From positions 1,922,001-1,986,000 of the forward strand of contig NZ_CP073697.1 in the NCBI RefSeq assembly GCF_025264665.1: a stretch of 64,000 nt of DNA, in the 5' to 3' direction. Under the pieces are notes generated by a model. The model was not told where the DNA came from. It ran no database searches and saw only the letters and a program-made list of their open reading frames with translations. Shown piece after piece: positions 52,814 through 61,511 of this stretch. The position numbers and the translations under genes are program-made. The stretch comes from Edaphobacter flagellatus. Lineage in GTDB: Bacteria; Acidobacteriota; Terriglobia; Terriglobales; Acidobacteriaceae. Position 1 is the stretch's first letter, and every line of letters starts with the position of its first letter.

Positions 52814-54256
52814 CTATAAAACCGTTTTTTCAATCGATGTGACAATCCTCGCAGGAGCAAGAATACGAAACCCAATCATCACGAACGCAGCCGTCGCAAT
52901 CCCAATCGCCTGCGGAGAAAACAGGCCCAGCCCCTTGCCGTCGGTAAACCGCATCGCAACCAAAGTAACTGCAAGCGCGGCAAAGATGCTGCTCAATGCA
53001 GCGACCGAAAGAACTCTCCTCGAATAAAGCCCCGCAATCACCGGCACAAATAAAGCCACCGCGATCAGCCCGTAAAAGATTGATACAGCCGAGATAATCG
53101 AAGGCAGAACCGCCGCAAAGAAGATTCCTGCAATCCCCGCTCCGACCGAAGCAAAACGACTCACCGACAAAAGCTTCTGCTGCGAGACCTCAGGATTCAG
53201 AAACGTCTTATACAGATCAACGGCCAGCGAAGTCGACAACATAAACAGAATGGCATCCGTCGCACTCAGCTCCGCCGAAAAGATCGACGCCAGTGTCCAC
53301 ACCCCCAACCACTTCGGCAGCAGCGTCTTCATCACCGTTGGCAGCGCAAGCTCCGCATTGGCAAGATGCGGCATCGCCGCAAAGGCACACAGCCCCAGTA
53401 CCGCGGGCACAAACGCAAAGATCGCCTGCCCCAGCGAATTCAGGCTGACGCCGCGACGTACCGCCGCGCGATCGCGCGCCCCGTAAACCTTCTGCACCAG
53501 CCCCGGAGAAACCATGAACGACGGCACCAGAATCGCAACCCATGCCAGAATCTGCTTTGCGCCAGCGCCTGTCATGCTGAACAAGGCCGCCGTCTTCGCC
53601 GCGCTTCCTGTATGCGTCAACACAAGTTCGTGCATGTGCTGCCAGCCGCCCACCGCCCGCAGCGCAAACGGCACAGCCAGTAACAGGCCAGACATCGTCA
53701 CCGCAAGCTCAAACATATTGACGAACGACGACGACATCAATCCGCCGGCCGTGCAGTAAACAATGGCCACCGCACCGCCAATCACGCAACCTTCCCACTT
53801 CGGAATGCCTGCAATCGTGTTCAGTATCCATGCAATTGCAATCAGCTGCCCCGCCAGTATCGCCAGCGAGCCAAACCAGAACAGTACCGAGATCACGGCC
53901 TTGACCGGTTTGCCATAACGAAGCTCGAGAAAGTCCTGCAATGTCGCAAGATGATTGGCCTTCGCAATCGTCCACAGCTTCGGCCCTAAAAACTGCGACA
54001 ACAGAAACGTGCCGATGCATGCCGAGCCAACCCACCACCACGCCGACATGCCCAGCCTGTAACCCAATCCCGTCGCACCCACGGTAGAACCCGCACCAAT
54101 ATTGGCGGCCAGAAACGTTGCAAATAATCGCCCGGGACCGAGGCTGCGCCCAGCGACTAAAAAGTCAGCCGAGTTCTTCACGCGCCTGCTCATCGCAATG
54201 CCGAGCCCCATCAGAAAGATGGAGTACACCAGCAGCGCGATGAGGTATACGTTCAT
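52814..54256 (-). CDS. sodium:solute symporter (SSS) family permease
   Basis: 480 residues and about thirteen membrane helices. The family core is clear: FLVAGRSLGPGRLFATFLAANIGAGSTVGATGLGYRLGMSAWW early on, TAGGLMSSSFVNMFE, VSPGLVQKVYGARDRAAVRRG and FSAELSATDAILFMLSTSLAVDLYK. It imports a small solute with sodium. The P1-type peptidase gene immediately downstream suggests an amino-acid or peptide-derived substrate, but that is inference. Confidence 0.9.
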   Translation of the reverse strand: MNVYLIALLVYSIFLMGLGIAMSRRVKNSADFLVAGRSLGPGRLFATFLAANIGAGSTVGATGLGYRLGMSAWWWVGSACIGTFLLSQFLGPKLWTIAKANHLATLQDFLELRYGKPVKAVISVLFWFGSLAILAGQLIAIAWILNTIAGIPKWEGCVIGGAVAIVYCTAGGLMSSSFVNMFELAVTMSGLLLAVPFALRAVGGWQHMHELVLTHTGSAAKTAALFSMTGAGAKQILAWVAILVPSFMVSPGLVQKVYGARDRAAVRRGVSLNSLGQAIFAFVPAVLGLCAFAAMPHLANAELALPTVMKTLLPKWLGVWTLASIFSAELSATDAILFMLSTSLAVDLYKTFLNPEVSQQKLLSVSRFASVGAGIAGIFFAAVLPSIISAVSIFYGLIAVALFVPVIAGLYSRRVLSVAALSSIFAALAVTLVAMRFTDGKGLGLFSPQAIGIATAAFVMIGFRILAPARIVTSIEKTVL

Positions 54257-54302
54257 GCCTCTAGTATCTATTCAATTTCAAATAGCTGCATCGCTGCGTT
54301 GC

Positions 54303-54333
54303 CTGAGACACGGGAATACATCCCGCGCCTCAG
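54303..54333 (-). terminator. candidate terminator or attenuator after the ABC transporter gene
   Basis: On the minus strand CTGAGGCGCGGGA can pair with TCCCGTGTCTCAG (13 pairs, two of them G-U) around a 5-base loop; on the plus strand the G-U pairs become mismatches. No T run follows. It lies between the ABC transporter stop (54342) and the symporter start (54256). Confidence 0.35.
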
Positions 54334-54341
54334 ACATTCGC

Positions 54342-56174
54342 TTATCCAAAAAGCGCCTCATCCTCCAGTTCCGGAGTATCCTGCGCCTCCGTTCCCACCA
54401 GCAGACCCAGAGCCTGTCGGTCGAACAGACGTTTGTATGTTCCGTCCTGTTGCGTTACCAGCGACTCATGCGTCCCCTCTTCCACCACCTGGCCGTGATC
54501 GAACACCAGAATGCGGTCGAGCATCCGCACCGTCGACAGCCGATGCGCAATCACGATCGCCGTGCGGCCTACCATCAGCCGCTCCGTCGCCTCCTGAATC
54601 AACGCCTCCGACTCCGAGTCCAGACTCGACGTCGCCTCATCCAGAATCAGCACCGGCGTGTCCGCAAGAAACGCCCGCGCCAGCGCAATTCTCTGGCGCT
54701 CGCCACCCGAAAGCTTCACGCCCCGCTCACCAACCAGCGTGGCATATCCCTTCGGCTGACGCAGAATGAACTCCTCCGCATGCGCCAGACGCGCCGCTTC
54801 CTCAATCTGCTCTCGCGTCGCTGACGGTCTGCCATACGCAATGTTCTCCGCCAGCGAGCGGTGAAACAGGATCGGCTCCTGCGGCACCAGCGCCATCTGC
54901 GAGCGCAGCGAATCCTGCGTCACCTCGGCAATATTCTGTCCGTCAACGAGAATCTGTCCGCCATGGATGTCGTACAGACGATGCAGCAGCTTCACAAACG
55001 TCGTCTTGCCCGACCCCGAATGGCCAACAAGGCCAACACGCTGCCCACCCGGAATGTGCAGTGAGAAGTTCTCGAACAACGGCGTCGCATGCGCTCCATA
55101 CTGGAACGTCACCCGGTCGAAGCGGATATCGCCCTGCGTCACACGGATCGGCCGCGCATCCCTGCGGTCCATCACGCCCATCGGAAGCGATTCAATCGCA
55201 ACCATCTCCTCCATGTCGTTAACGCTGCGCTGCAAATTCGCCACATGCTGGCCGATATCGCGCAGATAGCCGTGAATGATGAAATAGCTCGTCAGCACAA
55301 ACGCAATATCGCCCGCCGAAGCCCGCCTCTGCCACCACAGCAGCAGCGCATACAGAATCACCACAATGCGCAGCGCCAGCAGTACCAGCAACTGCACCGT
55401 GCCGCTCAGCGTGCCTCGCGTCCATGTTCTTGCTGTACGCAGACGCCACTTATCGATCACGCGGCCCAGCCTGCGATCCTCACGCTCCTCAGCGCCGAAG
55501 GCCTTCACCACCGGATTACACGTCACCGCATCGGCCATCGCTCCGCCGATCTTCGTGTCCTGCGCATTCGACAGCCGCGCCGCCGGAGCCACATAGTTCA
55601 GCGAAAGCGCAATCGACAGCGCGATATACAGCACTGCGCCCAACAACACAATCGCTCCCATCATCGGCCAGCGCCATCCCAACAGCAGCGACGAACCAGC
55701 CAGCACCAGCATCGCCGGCCACAGCGCCAGCAGTAGCGTGTCGTTCATCAGGTCCGTCGCCCACATGCCGCGCGTAACCCGCCGAACAATCGAGCCCGAA
55801 AAGTTATTCGCATGCCAATCCGTCGAAAACCGCTGCACTCTCCAGAACGCATCGCTCGCAAACTTCGACATCAGCCGCAGCGTCAGCCGCACGATGCCAA
55901 TGATGCTCAGGTGGCGTCCCATCACCAGCACAACACCCAACACCGCCATCAACGCCACCGCATGCAGCGCAGCATGAAGACTCGCCGAGTGTGCCAACAC
56001 CGCAGCCGAAATCGCATCGATCAGCCGGCCCGAGTACACCGGCATCAGAAGATCCGCAGCCGTCGCCAGCGCCATCCACGCGCCGATACTCACCACCAGC
56101 ATCTTCTCGCGACGCCAGTGGCGAAACAGAAAGCCAAGCACATTACGCATTGCAGAATTACCCGAGGCAGTCAT
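54342..56174 (-). CDS. ABC exporter, fused permease and ATPase (MsbA/lipid-A-exporter-like)
   Basis: About 610 residues. Six membrane helices in the N-terminal half (LVVSIGAWMALATAADLLM, VALMAVLGVVLVMGR, LWPAMLVLAGSSLLLGW and so on) are followed by one ATPase with Walker A GHSGSGKTT, Q-loop MALVPQEP, signature LSGGERQRIALARA, Walker B VLILDEATSSLD and an H-loop histidine. It works as a homodimer, or as a heterodimer with a partner not seen here. The substrate (drug, lipid or peptide) is not deducible. The start at 56174 is preferred because GAGAG stands 5 bases before it; ATGs at 56186 and 56216 are alternatives. Confidence 0.9.
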   Translation of the reverse strand: MTASGNSAMRNVLGFLFRHWRREKMLVVSIGAWMALATAADLLMPVYSGRLIDAISAAVLAHSASLHAALHAVALMAVLGVVLVMGRHLSIIGIVRLTLRLMSKFASDAFWRVQRFSTDWHANNFSGSIVRRVTRGMWATDLMNDTLLLALWPAMLVLAGSSLLLGWRWPMMGAIVLLGAVLYIALSIALSLNYVAPAARLSNAQDTKIGGAMADAVTCNPVVKAFGAEEREDRRLGRVIDKWRLRTARTWTRGTLSGTVQLLVLLALRIVVILYALLLWWQRRASAGDIAFVLTSYFIIHGYLRDIGQHVANLQRSVNDMEEMVAIESLPMGVMDRRDARPIRVTQGDIRFDRVTFQYGAHATPLFENFSLHIPGGQRVGLVGHSGSGKTTFVKLLHRLYDIHGGQILVDGQNIAEVTQDSLRSQMALVPQEPILFHRSLAENIAYGRPSATREQIEEAARLAHAEEFILRQPKGYATLVGERGVKLSGGERQRIALARAFLADTPVLILDEATSSLDSESEALIQEATERLMVGRTAIVIAHRLSTVRMLDRILVFDHGQVVEEGTHESLVTQQDGTYKRLFDRQALGLLVGTEAQDTPELEDEALFG

Positions 56175-56520
56175 CTCATCTCTCATGCGGACGCGATCAG
56201 TCCGCGGACACGCCACTGTACGTTCTCAGTCGGCTCGATTAACAGGAAAGGCGGAACACCCGAGCGATGAAGCACAGAATCTCCCCGCTATGGCGGAGGT
56301 CGATCGAACAGCTCAGAATGTTTTAGGGAAGCGAGTTACGCGTTCGCTGCGCCAGGAAGGACGACACGTGCGTAATCTGCCAGGAAACGAGGCACAAAGC
56401 GCAAAATTGACATATCGAAGGTGTCCTTCCTTTCTAAAGGTTCATCTAGTCTAGCACGGAAACCCCCGTACAAGCTTCATCATCGCGCGGCCACGGCAAC
56501 GTAATACCATTTGCATTGCC
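56175..56520. promoter_or_regulatory. intergenic region between the divergent ABC exporter and GH92 genes
   Basis: About 346 bp with no supported gene. A perfect TTGACA at 56407-56412 is followed by GAAGG-TGT-CCTTC (56417-56429), a short palindrome in what would be the promoter spacer. The matching -10 (TTTCTA) is poor. The palindrome could be an operator for the GH92 gene. Confidence 0.3.
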
Positions 56521-58851
56521 ATGCAAACCACATTGATTCGCTGCGTTGCATCTCTCGCCCTCGCTTCAGCTTGTGCATTCCTCCACGCACAGTCGTCCTC
56601 CGAGATCGACCCCATGCTCGGCGCCGATAAAGGAGGCAACGTCTTCGTCGGCCCCACGCTTCCCTTCGGCATGGCCAAGCCTGGCCCCGACTACGGCACC
56701 AACGAGAGCAACGCTGGCTGGGAGCCCACCGGCGACCTCCACGGCTTCTCCCAGCTCCACGTCTCCGGAACCGGCGGCGGCCCCAAGTACGGCAACATCC
56801 TCATACAGCCGCAATCAGGCCCCGCCGACCCCACACACGCATCCTCTCCACGCGCAGCCGAGCACGCCGAAGTCGGCTACTACTCCGTCACGCTCGCCAA
56901 CTCCGGCATCCGCGCCGAAATCACCACCGCGCGCCGCACGCCCATCTATCGCTTCACCTTCCCCGCAGACAAAGACCGCACCGTCCTCCTCGATGTCGGC
57001 CACATGCTCATGAAGATTCACGACTCGCCCCACCGCTACAACGAGGGACAGGTCCTCTACGCCACCGACATCCGCGTCGTCTCCCCCACCGAAATTGCAG
57101 GCGTGCAACAGTCCGTCATGGGCTGGAACATCCAGACCGTCCCCATGCGCGTCTTCTTCTACCTCATCGCCGACACACCCTCCATCACCAGCGGCACATG
57201 GCAAGACGGCAAAGCTCCCGTCGCCGGAGCAAAGCAGGCGCGCTACAGCATGCCCTACACGCTCGTCACCATGCCGCACCCCGCTCCCTTTGTCTCGACG
57301 GGTGCCTATCTCACCTTCGCCCCCGACACAAAACCCGTCACCGTCAAAATCGGCCTCTCCTTCATCTCCATCGAGCAGGCAAAACAAAACGCCCTCAGCG
57401 AAATCGCAGGCTTCGACTTCGACACCACGCGCAAGGCCGTCGTCACCACATGGAACGATGCCCTCAAAACCATCCAGATTAAAGGCGGCACCGCCGACGA
57501 GCGCCAGCAATTCGCCACCGGCCTCTATCACTCCATGCTGATGCCCGTCGATCGCACCGGCGAAAACCCGCTCTGGCAAAGCGCCGCGCCCACCTACGAC
57601 GACTTCTACTGCATCTGGGACACCTTCCGCTCCTCCTCGCCGCTGCTCACCCTCATCGCACCTCGCCGACAGACCGCCATCCTGCAATCCCTCCTCGACA
57701 TCCAGGACCACGACGGCTTCTTCCTCGACGGCCGCGCCGGCAACTACGCCGGACGCACGCAAGGCGGCTCCAACGCCGAGATGATGTTCACCGACGCCTA
57801 CGTCAAACATCTCCCCGGCCTCGACTGGGAGCGCGTCTACAAAGCCCTCCGCCACGACGCCACCGCCGACTCTCCCGAGCCCATGCGCTTCGGCCGCGGC
57901 GACATGGCCGACTACACCTCCCTCGGCTACCTCTCCATCGAAAACAGCGATCAGGCCGGCGGCCCCGACCGCCCCGGCTCGCGCTCCATGGAGTACTACG
58001 CCAACGACTACGCCGTCGCCCTCATGGCGCGCGGCCTCGGCCACACCGCCGATGAAAAGCTCTTCCTCGACCGCTCCTCCAACTGGAAGAAGCTCTGGCG
58101 CACCGACGCCGTCGACCATACCGAAGACGGCGACATCACCGGCTTCATCTGGATGCGTCACGCCGACGGCTCCTGGAAGGAGCCCTTCAACCCGCACCTC
58201 GTCGGCACCTGGTATCAGGACAACTTCTACGAAGCCGGCACCTGGACCTACTCCCTCTACGTCCCGCAGGACACGCGTAGCCTCATCGCACAGATCGGCG
58301 GCAAGGACCTCTTCAAAAAACGCCTCGATCTCTTCTTCGCGCCTGTCTTCAACCCCGATAGCCCCCACGCACGCTACCGCTACGACGTCGGCAACGAGCC
58401 CGGCTTCCTCTCTCCCTACCTCTATAACTGGATCGGCGAACAATCGAGCTCCGCCAAAACCATCCGCGCCATCCTTCCCGCCAGCTATCACACCGGCACC
58501 GGCGGCCTCCCCGGCAACGACGACTCCGGCGCCATGGGCTCCTTCCTCGTCTTCAACCAGCTCGGCTTCTTCCCCGTCGCCGCGCAAAACGTCTACCTCA
58601 TCGGCTCACCTACGTTCCCCAAATCCACCCTCATCCTAGCCAACGGCCGAACCTTCTCCGTCGTCGCCGAAAACACCTCCCCCACCAACATCTACATCGC
58701 CAAAACCACCTGGAACGGCAAACCCTACCTCCGCTCCTGGTTCACCCACGACGAGCTCATGGCAGGCGGCGAGCTACACCTCACCATGACCGACAAGCCC
58801 ACTCACTGGGACACCGGAGCCCCTCCACCCTCCATGTCCGACAAACCATAA
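56521..58851 (+). CDS. GH92-family alpha-mannosidase, exported
   Basis: 776 residues. A signal peptide (to HAQSS, about residue 24) is followed by the N-terminal beta-sandwich (IDPMLGADKGGNVFVGPTLPFGMAKPGPDY, FSQLHVSGTGGGPKYG). The alpha/alpha toroid contains DTFRSSSPLLTLIAP, FLDGRAGNYAGRTQGGSNAEM, the acid/base glutamate in VGNEPGF (E626) and the calcium and base aspartates in GNDDSGAMGSF (D667, D668). GH92 enzymes are calcium-dependent exo-alpha-mannosidases acting on N-glycan or yeast-mannan ends. Its codon use is notably C-rich at third positions. A strong open antisense frame is a by-product of that. Confidence 0.93.
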   Translation: MQTTLIRCVASLALASACAFLHAQSSSEIDPMLGADKGGNVFVGPTLPFGMAKPGPDYGTNESNAGWEPTGDLHGFSQLHVSGTGGGPKYGNILIQPQSGPADPTHASSPRAAEHAEVGYYSVTLANSGIRAEITTARRTPIYRFTFPADKDRTVLLDVGHMLMKIHDSPHRYNEGQVLYATDIRVVSPTEIAGVQQSVMGWNIQTVPMRVFFYLIADTPSITSGTWQDGKAPVAGAKQARYSMPYTLVTMPHPAPFVSTGAYLTFAPDTKPVTVKIGLSFISIEQAKQNALSEIAGFDFDTTRKAVVTTWNDALKTIQIKGGTADERQQFATGLYHSMLMPVDRTGENPLWQSAAPTYDDFYCIWDTFRSSSPLLTLIAPRRQTAILQSLLDIQDHDGFFLDGRAGNYAGRTQGGSNAEMMFTDAYVKHLPGLDWERVYKALRHDATADSPEPMRFGRGDMADYTSLGYLSIENSDQAGGPDRPGSRSMEYYANDYAVALMARGLGHTADEKLFLDRSSNWKKLWRTDAVDHTEDGDITGFIWMRHADGSWKEPFNPHLVGTWYQDNFYEAGTWTYSLYVPQDTRSLIAQIGGKDLFKKRLDLFFAPVFNPDSPHARYRYDVGNEPGFLSPYLYNWIGEQSSSAKTIRAILPASYHTGTGGLPGNDDSGAMGSFLVFNQLGFFPVAAQNVYLIGSPTFPKSTLILANGRTFSVVAENTSPTNIYIAKTTWNGKPYLRSWFTHDELMAGGELHLTMTDKPTHWDTGAPPPSMSDKP

Positions 58852-59038
58852 CAACCTCTCCACTGCCCATCTGGACAGCATCAAAGAGGTCATTCCAAGC
58901 CGGACACATCGCCAATCCAAAGAAACTCGCAAACAAAGACCAGCACATGCGATAGACTTCTCCCGGCACGAAACCGGCACGAAAAACGCTGTCAAGCCCC
59001 AGAACCACCTAACTCCAACAATTCAAAGGAACTACAGA

Positions 59039-59131
59039 GTGCCGATTAGTTTCACTCCGTTTGCTATTCTGGATATGGATCGATTCAAGGCACTCAAGCC
59101 CCGCCTCGAAGGCTGGGGCTTTCTCCTTTAG
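59039..59131 (+). CDS. candidate 30-residue microprotein in element copy 2
   Basis: A frame from GTG at 59039, with AAAGGA about 8 bases upstream, to TAG at 59131. It begins (M/V)-PISFTPFAILDMDRF and ends LEGWGFLL. It matches the frame in copy 1 as x-PISF-xx-FA-x-L with silent third-base differences. The last third overlaps a hairpin with a short T-rich tail. It may be a leader peptide, a microprotein or coincidence. Confidence 0.3.
   Translation: MPISFTPFAILDMDRFKALKPRLEGWGFLL
59097..59124 (+). terminator. terminator- or attenuator-like hairpin inside element copy 2
   Basis: AAGCCCC pairs with GGGGCTT, extended by an inner GCC/GGC with one unpaired base, and is followed by TCTCCTTTAG. It overlaps the end of the 30-codon frame and lies 140 bp before the isomerase start, the layout of an attenuator. 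Confidence 0.5.
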
Positions 59132-59263
59132 AATCAATATTTTTAGGCTTAACTTCCGTGTTTCCAATATTTTAGCTTGTGCAAATCGCACAAGTCGCAG
59201 CAACAAAACAACTTACGCCACCACCCCCAGGGGGGAGGGGGCCCAAAAGGAGGAACGGTAAAG

Positions 59264-60145
59264 ATGGTCTCTCGCAGAAGATTTCTCGGTGGCGCCGCCG
59301 CGGTAGCGGCCTCGTTCTCAACACGGTTTTCGTTCGGGTCGCCTCTCGGTCTTCCCATCGGAATCCAGCTCTACAGTGTGCGTGCCCAGATGGCCGAAGA
59401 CTTCGAAGGCGCCCTCGCCGCTGTCCGCGAAGCTGGCTACGTTGAGGTCGAAGCCGCTGCTCTGCCCAAGAAGAGTGCCGCCGAGATTCGCGCCGCGCTC
59501 GACAAGGCCGGACTCCGCTGCGTCAGCGCCCATCACTCCTTTGCCGACGTAACCACACGCTACGATCAGACCGTCGAGTTCAACAAGACCCTCGGCGTCA
59601 GCTACATCATCTGCCCCGGCCCCGGCCGCAGAAACCCTCCTGCCGCCGGAACCAAACCCGGCCCCATCACCCTCGACGACTGGCACTACAACGCCGAGCA
59701 GTTCAACATCGTCGGCGCCAAAATGAAATCTGCTGGCCTCACCTTCGGCTATCACAACCACACTCTCGAGTTCGCCCCCGTCGAAGGCAAGGTTCCCTAC
59801 GACGAGCTCATGCGCCTCTGCGAACCCGACAAAGTCTCCTTCGAGCTCGATTGCGGATGGGCCAAGGTTGCCGGACAGGACCCCGTCGCGATCTTCAAAA
59901 AGTATCCGCACCGCATCTCGATGGTGCACGTCAAAGACTTCAAGCTCGCCGCCAACCCCTCGCACGAAAACCGCGAGGAGTCCAAGGTCACCGAGCTCGG
60001 CCGTGGTTCCATCGACTACCGCCCCATCTTCGCCGCCGCCCCGAAGACGCAGCAGATCAAGCACGCCTTCGTCGAACAGGAGGCCTTCGATATTCCCTGG
60101 AAGGACTCGCTCAAGGTCGACGCCGACTATCTCAAATCGCTCTAA
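59264..60145 (+). CDS. Tat-exported sugar isomerase/epimerase-like TIM barrel
   Basis: About 293 residues. The leader VSRRRFLGGAAAVAASFSTRFSFG is a good Tat signal. A xylose-isomerase-like TIM barrel follows with IGIQLYSVRAQMAEDF, VSAHHSF, FGYHNHTLEF, SFELDCGWAKVAGQDP, SMVHVKDFK and HAFVEQEAF, the usual histidine, glutamate and aspartate metal ligands. Such exported members accompany exported Gfo/Idh/MocA proteins, and one lies nearby at 61512 on the other strand. AGGAGG sits 11 bases before the ATG; a longer frame from 59177 would lie inside the repeat element and lacks any site. Confidence 0.85.
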   Translation: MVSRRRFLGGAAAVAASFSTRFSFGSPLGLPIGIQLYSVRAQMAEDFEGALAAVREAGYVEVEAAALPKKSAAEIRAALDKAGLRCVSAHHSFADVTTRYDQTVEFNKTLGVSYIICPGPGRRNPPAAGTKPGPITLDDWHYNAEQFNIVGAKMKSAGLTFGYHNHTLEFAPVEGKVPYDELMRLCEPDKVSFELDCGWAKVAGQDPVAIFKKYPHRISMVHVKDFKLAANPSHENREESKVTELGRGSIDYRPIFAAAPKTQQIKHAFVEQEAFDIPWKDSLKVDADYLKSL

Positions 60146-60169
60146 GCGCACACAATCAAGCCGCGAAAC

Positions 60170-60202
60170 AATCGGCCATCCGCAAGCAGCGGATGGCCGA
60201 TT
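60170..60202. terminator. bidirectional terminator between convergent genes
   Basis: AATCGGCCATCCGC and its exact complement form a 14-bp stem with a 5-base loop. It lies between the isomerase stop (60145) and the FG-GAP gene stop (60221). T-rich sequence follows at a distance on the plus side (GTTCTTTATTTC). Confidence 0.72.
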
Positions 60203-60220
60203 GGCTTCAGCGCTCGTTCT

Positions 60221-61510
60221 TTATTTCTTCGACGTCGCCGCAGGCCCATTCTCCTGCTCGACATATTCGCCTTCGCCCTCAAAAGGCCACTTGCGTTCAA
60301 CAACCTGCTGCTCCTCGCGTGTGCTCTTCGCCACATGCGAGACCTTCAGGTTCTCCATAAAGTGAACGCCCGACTTCCCCGAAGTCACAAGATCGATATC
60401 GCCGTCATGATCCAGATCTGCAGCCAGAATCTGCACGCCTCCACCTGCCGTCCCGTTCATGGAGATCGTCGAACGCGTGAAGGTGCCGTTCGTTCTGTCG
60501 ATCTTGTAGTAGTAAAGAACGATCGGATCGTAAGCTCCCGGATCGCCACCCGAATGAGCACGATACCGTTTGCCCGTAATCAGCTCCGGCTGTCCATCGC
60601 CGTCGATATCTGCCAGCAACAGCGCGTGCGACTGCGAGAATGACTCGTCGATCACATGACGCACGAACTTCGGATGCGCACGATCGCCCGTCTGTTCCAA
60701 CCAGTAGAGCCCGTAACTATGCCCCTGACCGAAGATCAGGTCCATGCGTCCATCGCCGTTGACGTCGTAACCAATAATCGGAAAGCCAGTTTCGCCCAGC
60801 TCCCAATCGTGATGCCATTCCCACTTGTCATTATCGGCATCCATATTGCGGAACCATCCTGTCGGCGTCACGATGTCCGCCTTCCCATCGCCATCAATAT
60901 CCACGATGCCGATCCCGTGTCCGTCCGCCTCTTTCGGAAGCAGGTGATGAACACGCGGCTTCGCTCCGGCAAAATCGATCCACAGCGCACCGGAATGGTT
61001 GTAATGCGCGATAGCAAGATCAGGTTTTCCGTCACCGTTGATATCGGCAAACGCACCGCCTTCCGAGTCGTAGCTGTCGGCAATTAGATGCTTCTGCCAC
61101 ATCACGCCAGGCTTGCGCGGATTCTCGTACCACCAGACACCGTTCGTGATCCAACCAGTTGTTACAACATCTGGAGCGCCGTCATGGTTCACATCGATCG
61201 TCCACTCTCCACAGTCGGAGACAAACTCGTCGTGATATCCGACCGTACGCCACGGATGTCGCCGCCAGTCGCCGCCGTTCGCGCCGGGATTCTCGTACCA
61301 GTAAGCTCCGCTCACCAGATCGAGAAATCCATCACCATTCATGTCGAGCATGGTGACGCCTTCAGCATGGTCATTGCCCAGCCGGTGCGTAAGAAAAACC
61401 GCCTCCTGCTTGCCGCTTGGATCGTTGCCCGGACGATTGAGGCGCGCCTCGTGCTGGGCGTAAAGCGTCGTGGCAGCAAGCAGGAATACAGCGGAAAAAC
61501 ATGGCCGCAT
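60221..61510 (-). CDS. exported FG-GAP/VCBS-repeat protein
   Basis: About 429 residues. A signal peptide (CFSAVFLLAATTLYAQ) is followed by a beta-propeller of integrin-like FG-GAP repeats. Each blade has a calcium-binding loop: DMNGDGFLDLVSG, DVNHDGAPDVVTTG, DINGDGKPDLAIA, DIDGDGKADIVTP, DVNGDGRMDLIFG, DIDGDGQPELITG and DLDHDGDIDLVTSG, and several blades carry W-Y-E-N-P. It probably binds carbohydrate or protein at the cell surface; no catalytic residues are evident. The ATG at 61510 is separated by one base from the stop of the Gfo/Idh/MocA gene, with GAGG upstream, so the two are tightly coupled. Confidence 0.85.
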   Translation of the reverse strand: MRPCFSAVFLLAATTLYAQHEARLNRPGNDPSGKQEAVFLTHRLGNDHAEGVTMLDMNGDGFLDLVSGAYWYENPGANGGDWRRHPWRTVGYHDEFVSDCGEWTIDVNHDGAPDVVTTGWITNGVWWYENPRKPGVMWQKHLIADSYDSEGGAFADINGDGKPDLAIAHYNHSGALWIDFAGAKPRVHHLLPKEADGHGIGIVDIDGDGKADIVTPTGWFRNMDADNDKWEWHHDWELGETGFPIIGYDVNGDGRMDLIFGQGHSYGLYWLEQTGDRAHPKFVRHVIDESFSQSHALLLADIDGDGQPELITGKRYRAHSGGDPGAYDPIVLYYYKIDRTNGTFTRSTISMNGTAGGGVQILAADLDHDGDIDLVTSGKSGVHFMENLKVSHVAKSTREEQQVVERKWPFEGEGEYVEQENGPAATSKK

Positions 61511-61511
61511 A

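Larger units (their letters stand above)
58990..59241 (+). repeat. dispersed intergenic element, copy 2
   Basis: It shows TGTCAAGCCCC (58990-59000), TGCCGATTAGTTT (59040-59052) and GGGGGGAGGGGG (59230-59241) in the same order as copy 1 at 32998-33267. Between the last two blocks are a terminator-like hairpin (59097-59124) and a 7-bp hairpin CTTGTGC-N5-GCACAAG (59176-59194). It forms the whole leader of the isomerase gene at 59264. The rest of 58852-58989 shows nothing. Confidence 0.6.

Noticed and set aside
56407..56436. TTGACA with a downstream TTTCTA as a sigma-70 promoter for GH92
   Set aside because: The -10 matches only two of six bases, so it is kept only as a comment on the intergenic region.
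56815..58587. 590-codon open frame antisense to the GH92 gene
   Set aside because: Composition is almost only G, A, V, E and D, the mirror of C-rich third positions in the mannosidase gene; no motif or start signal.
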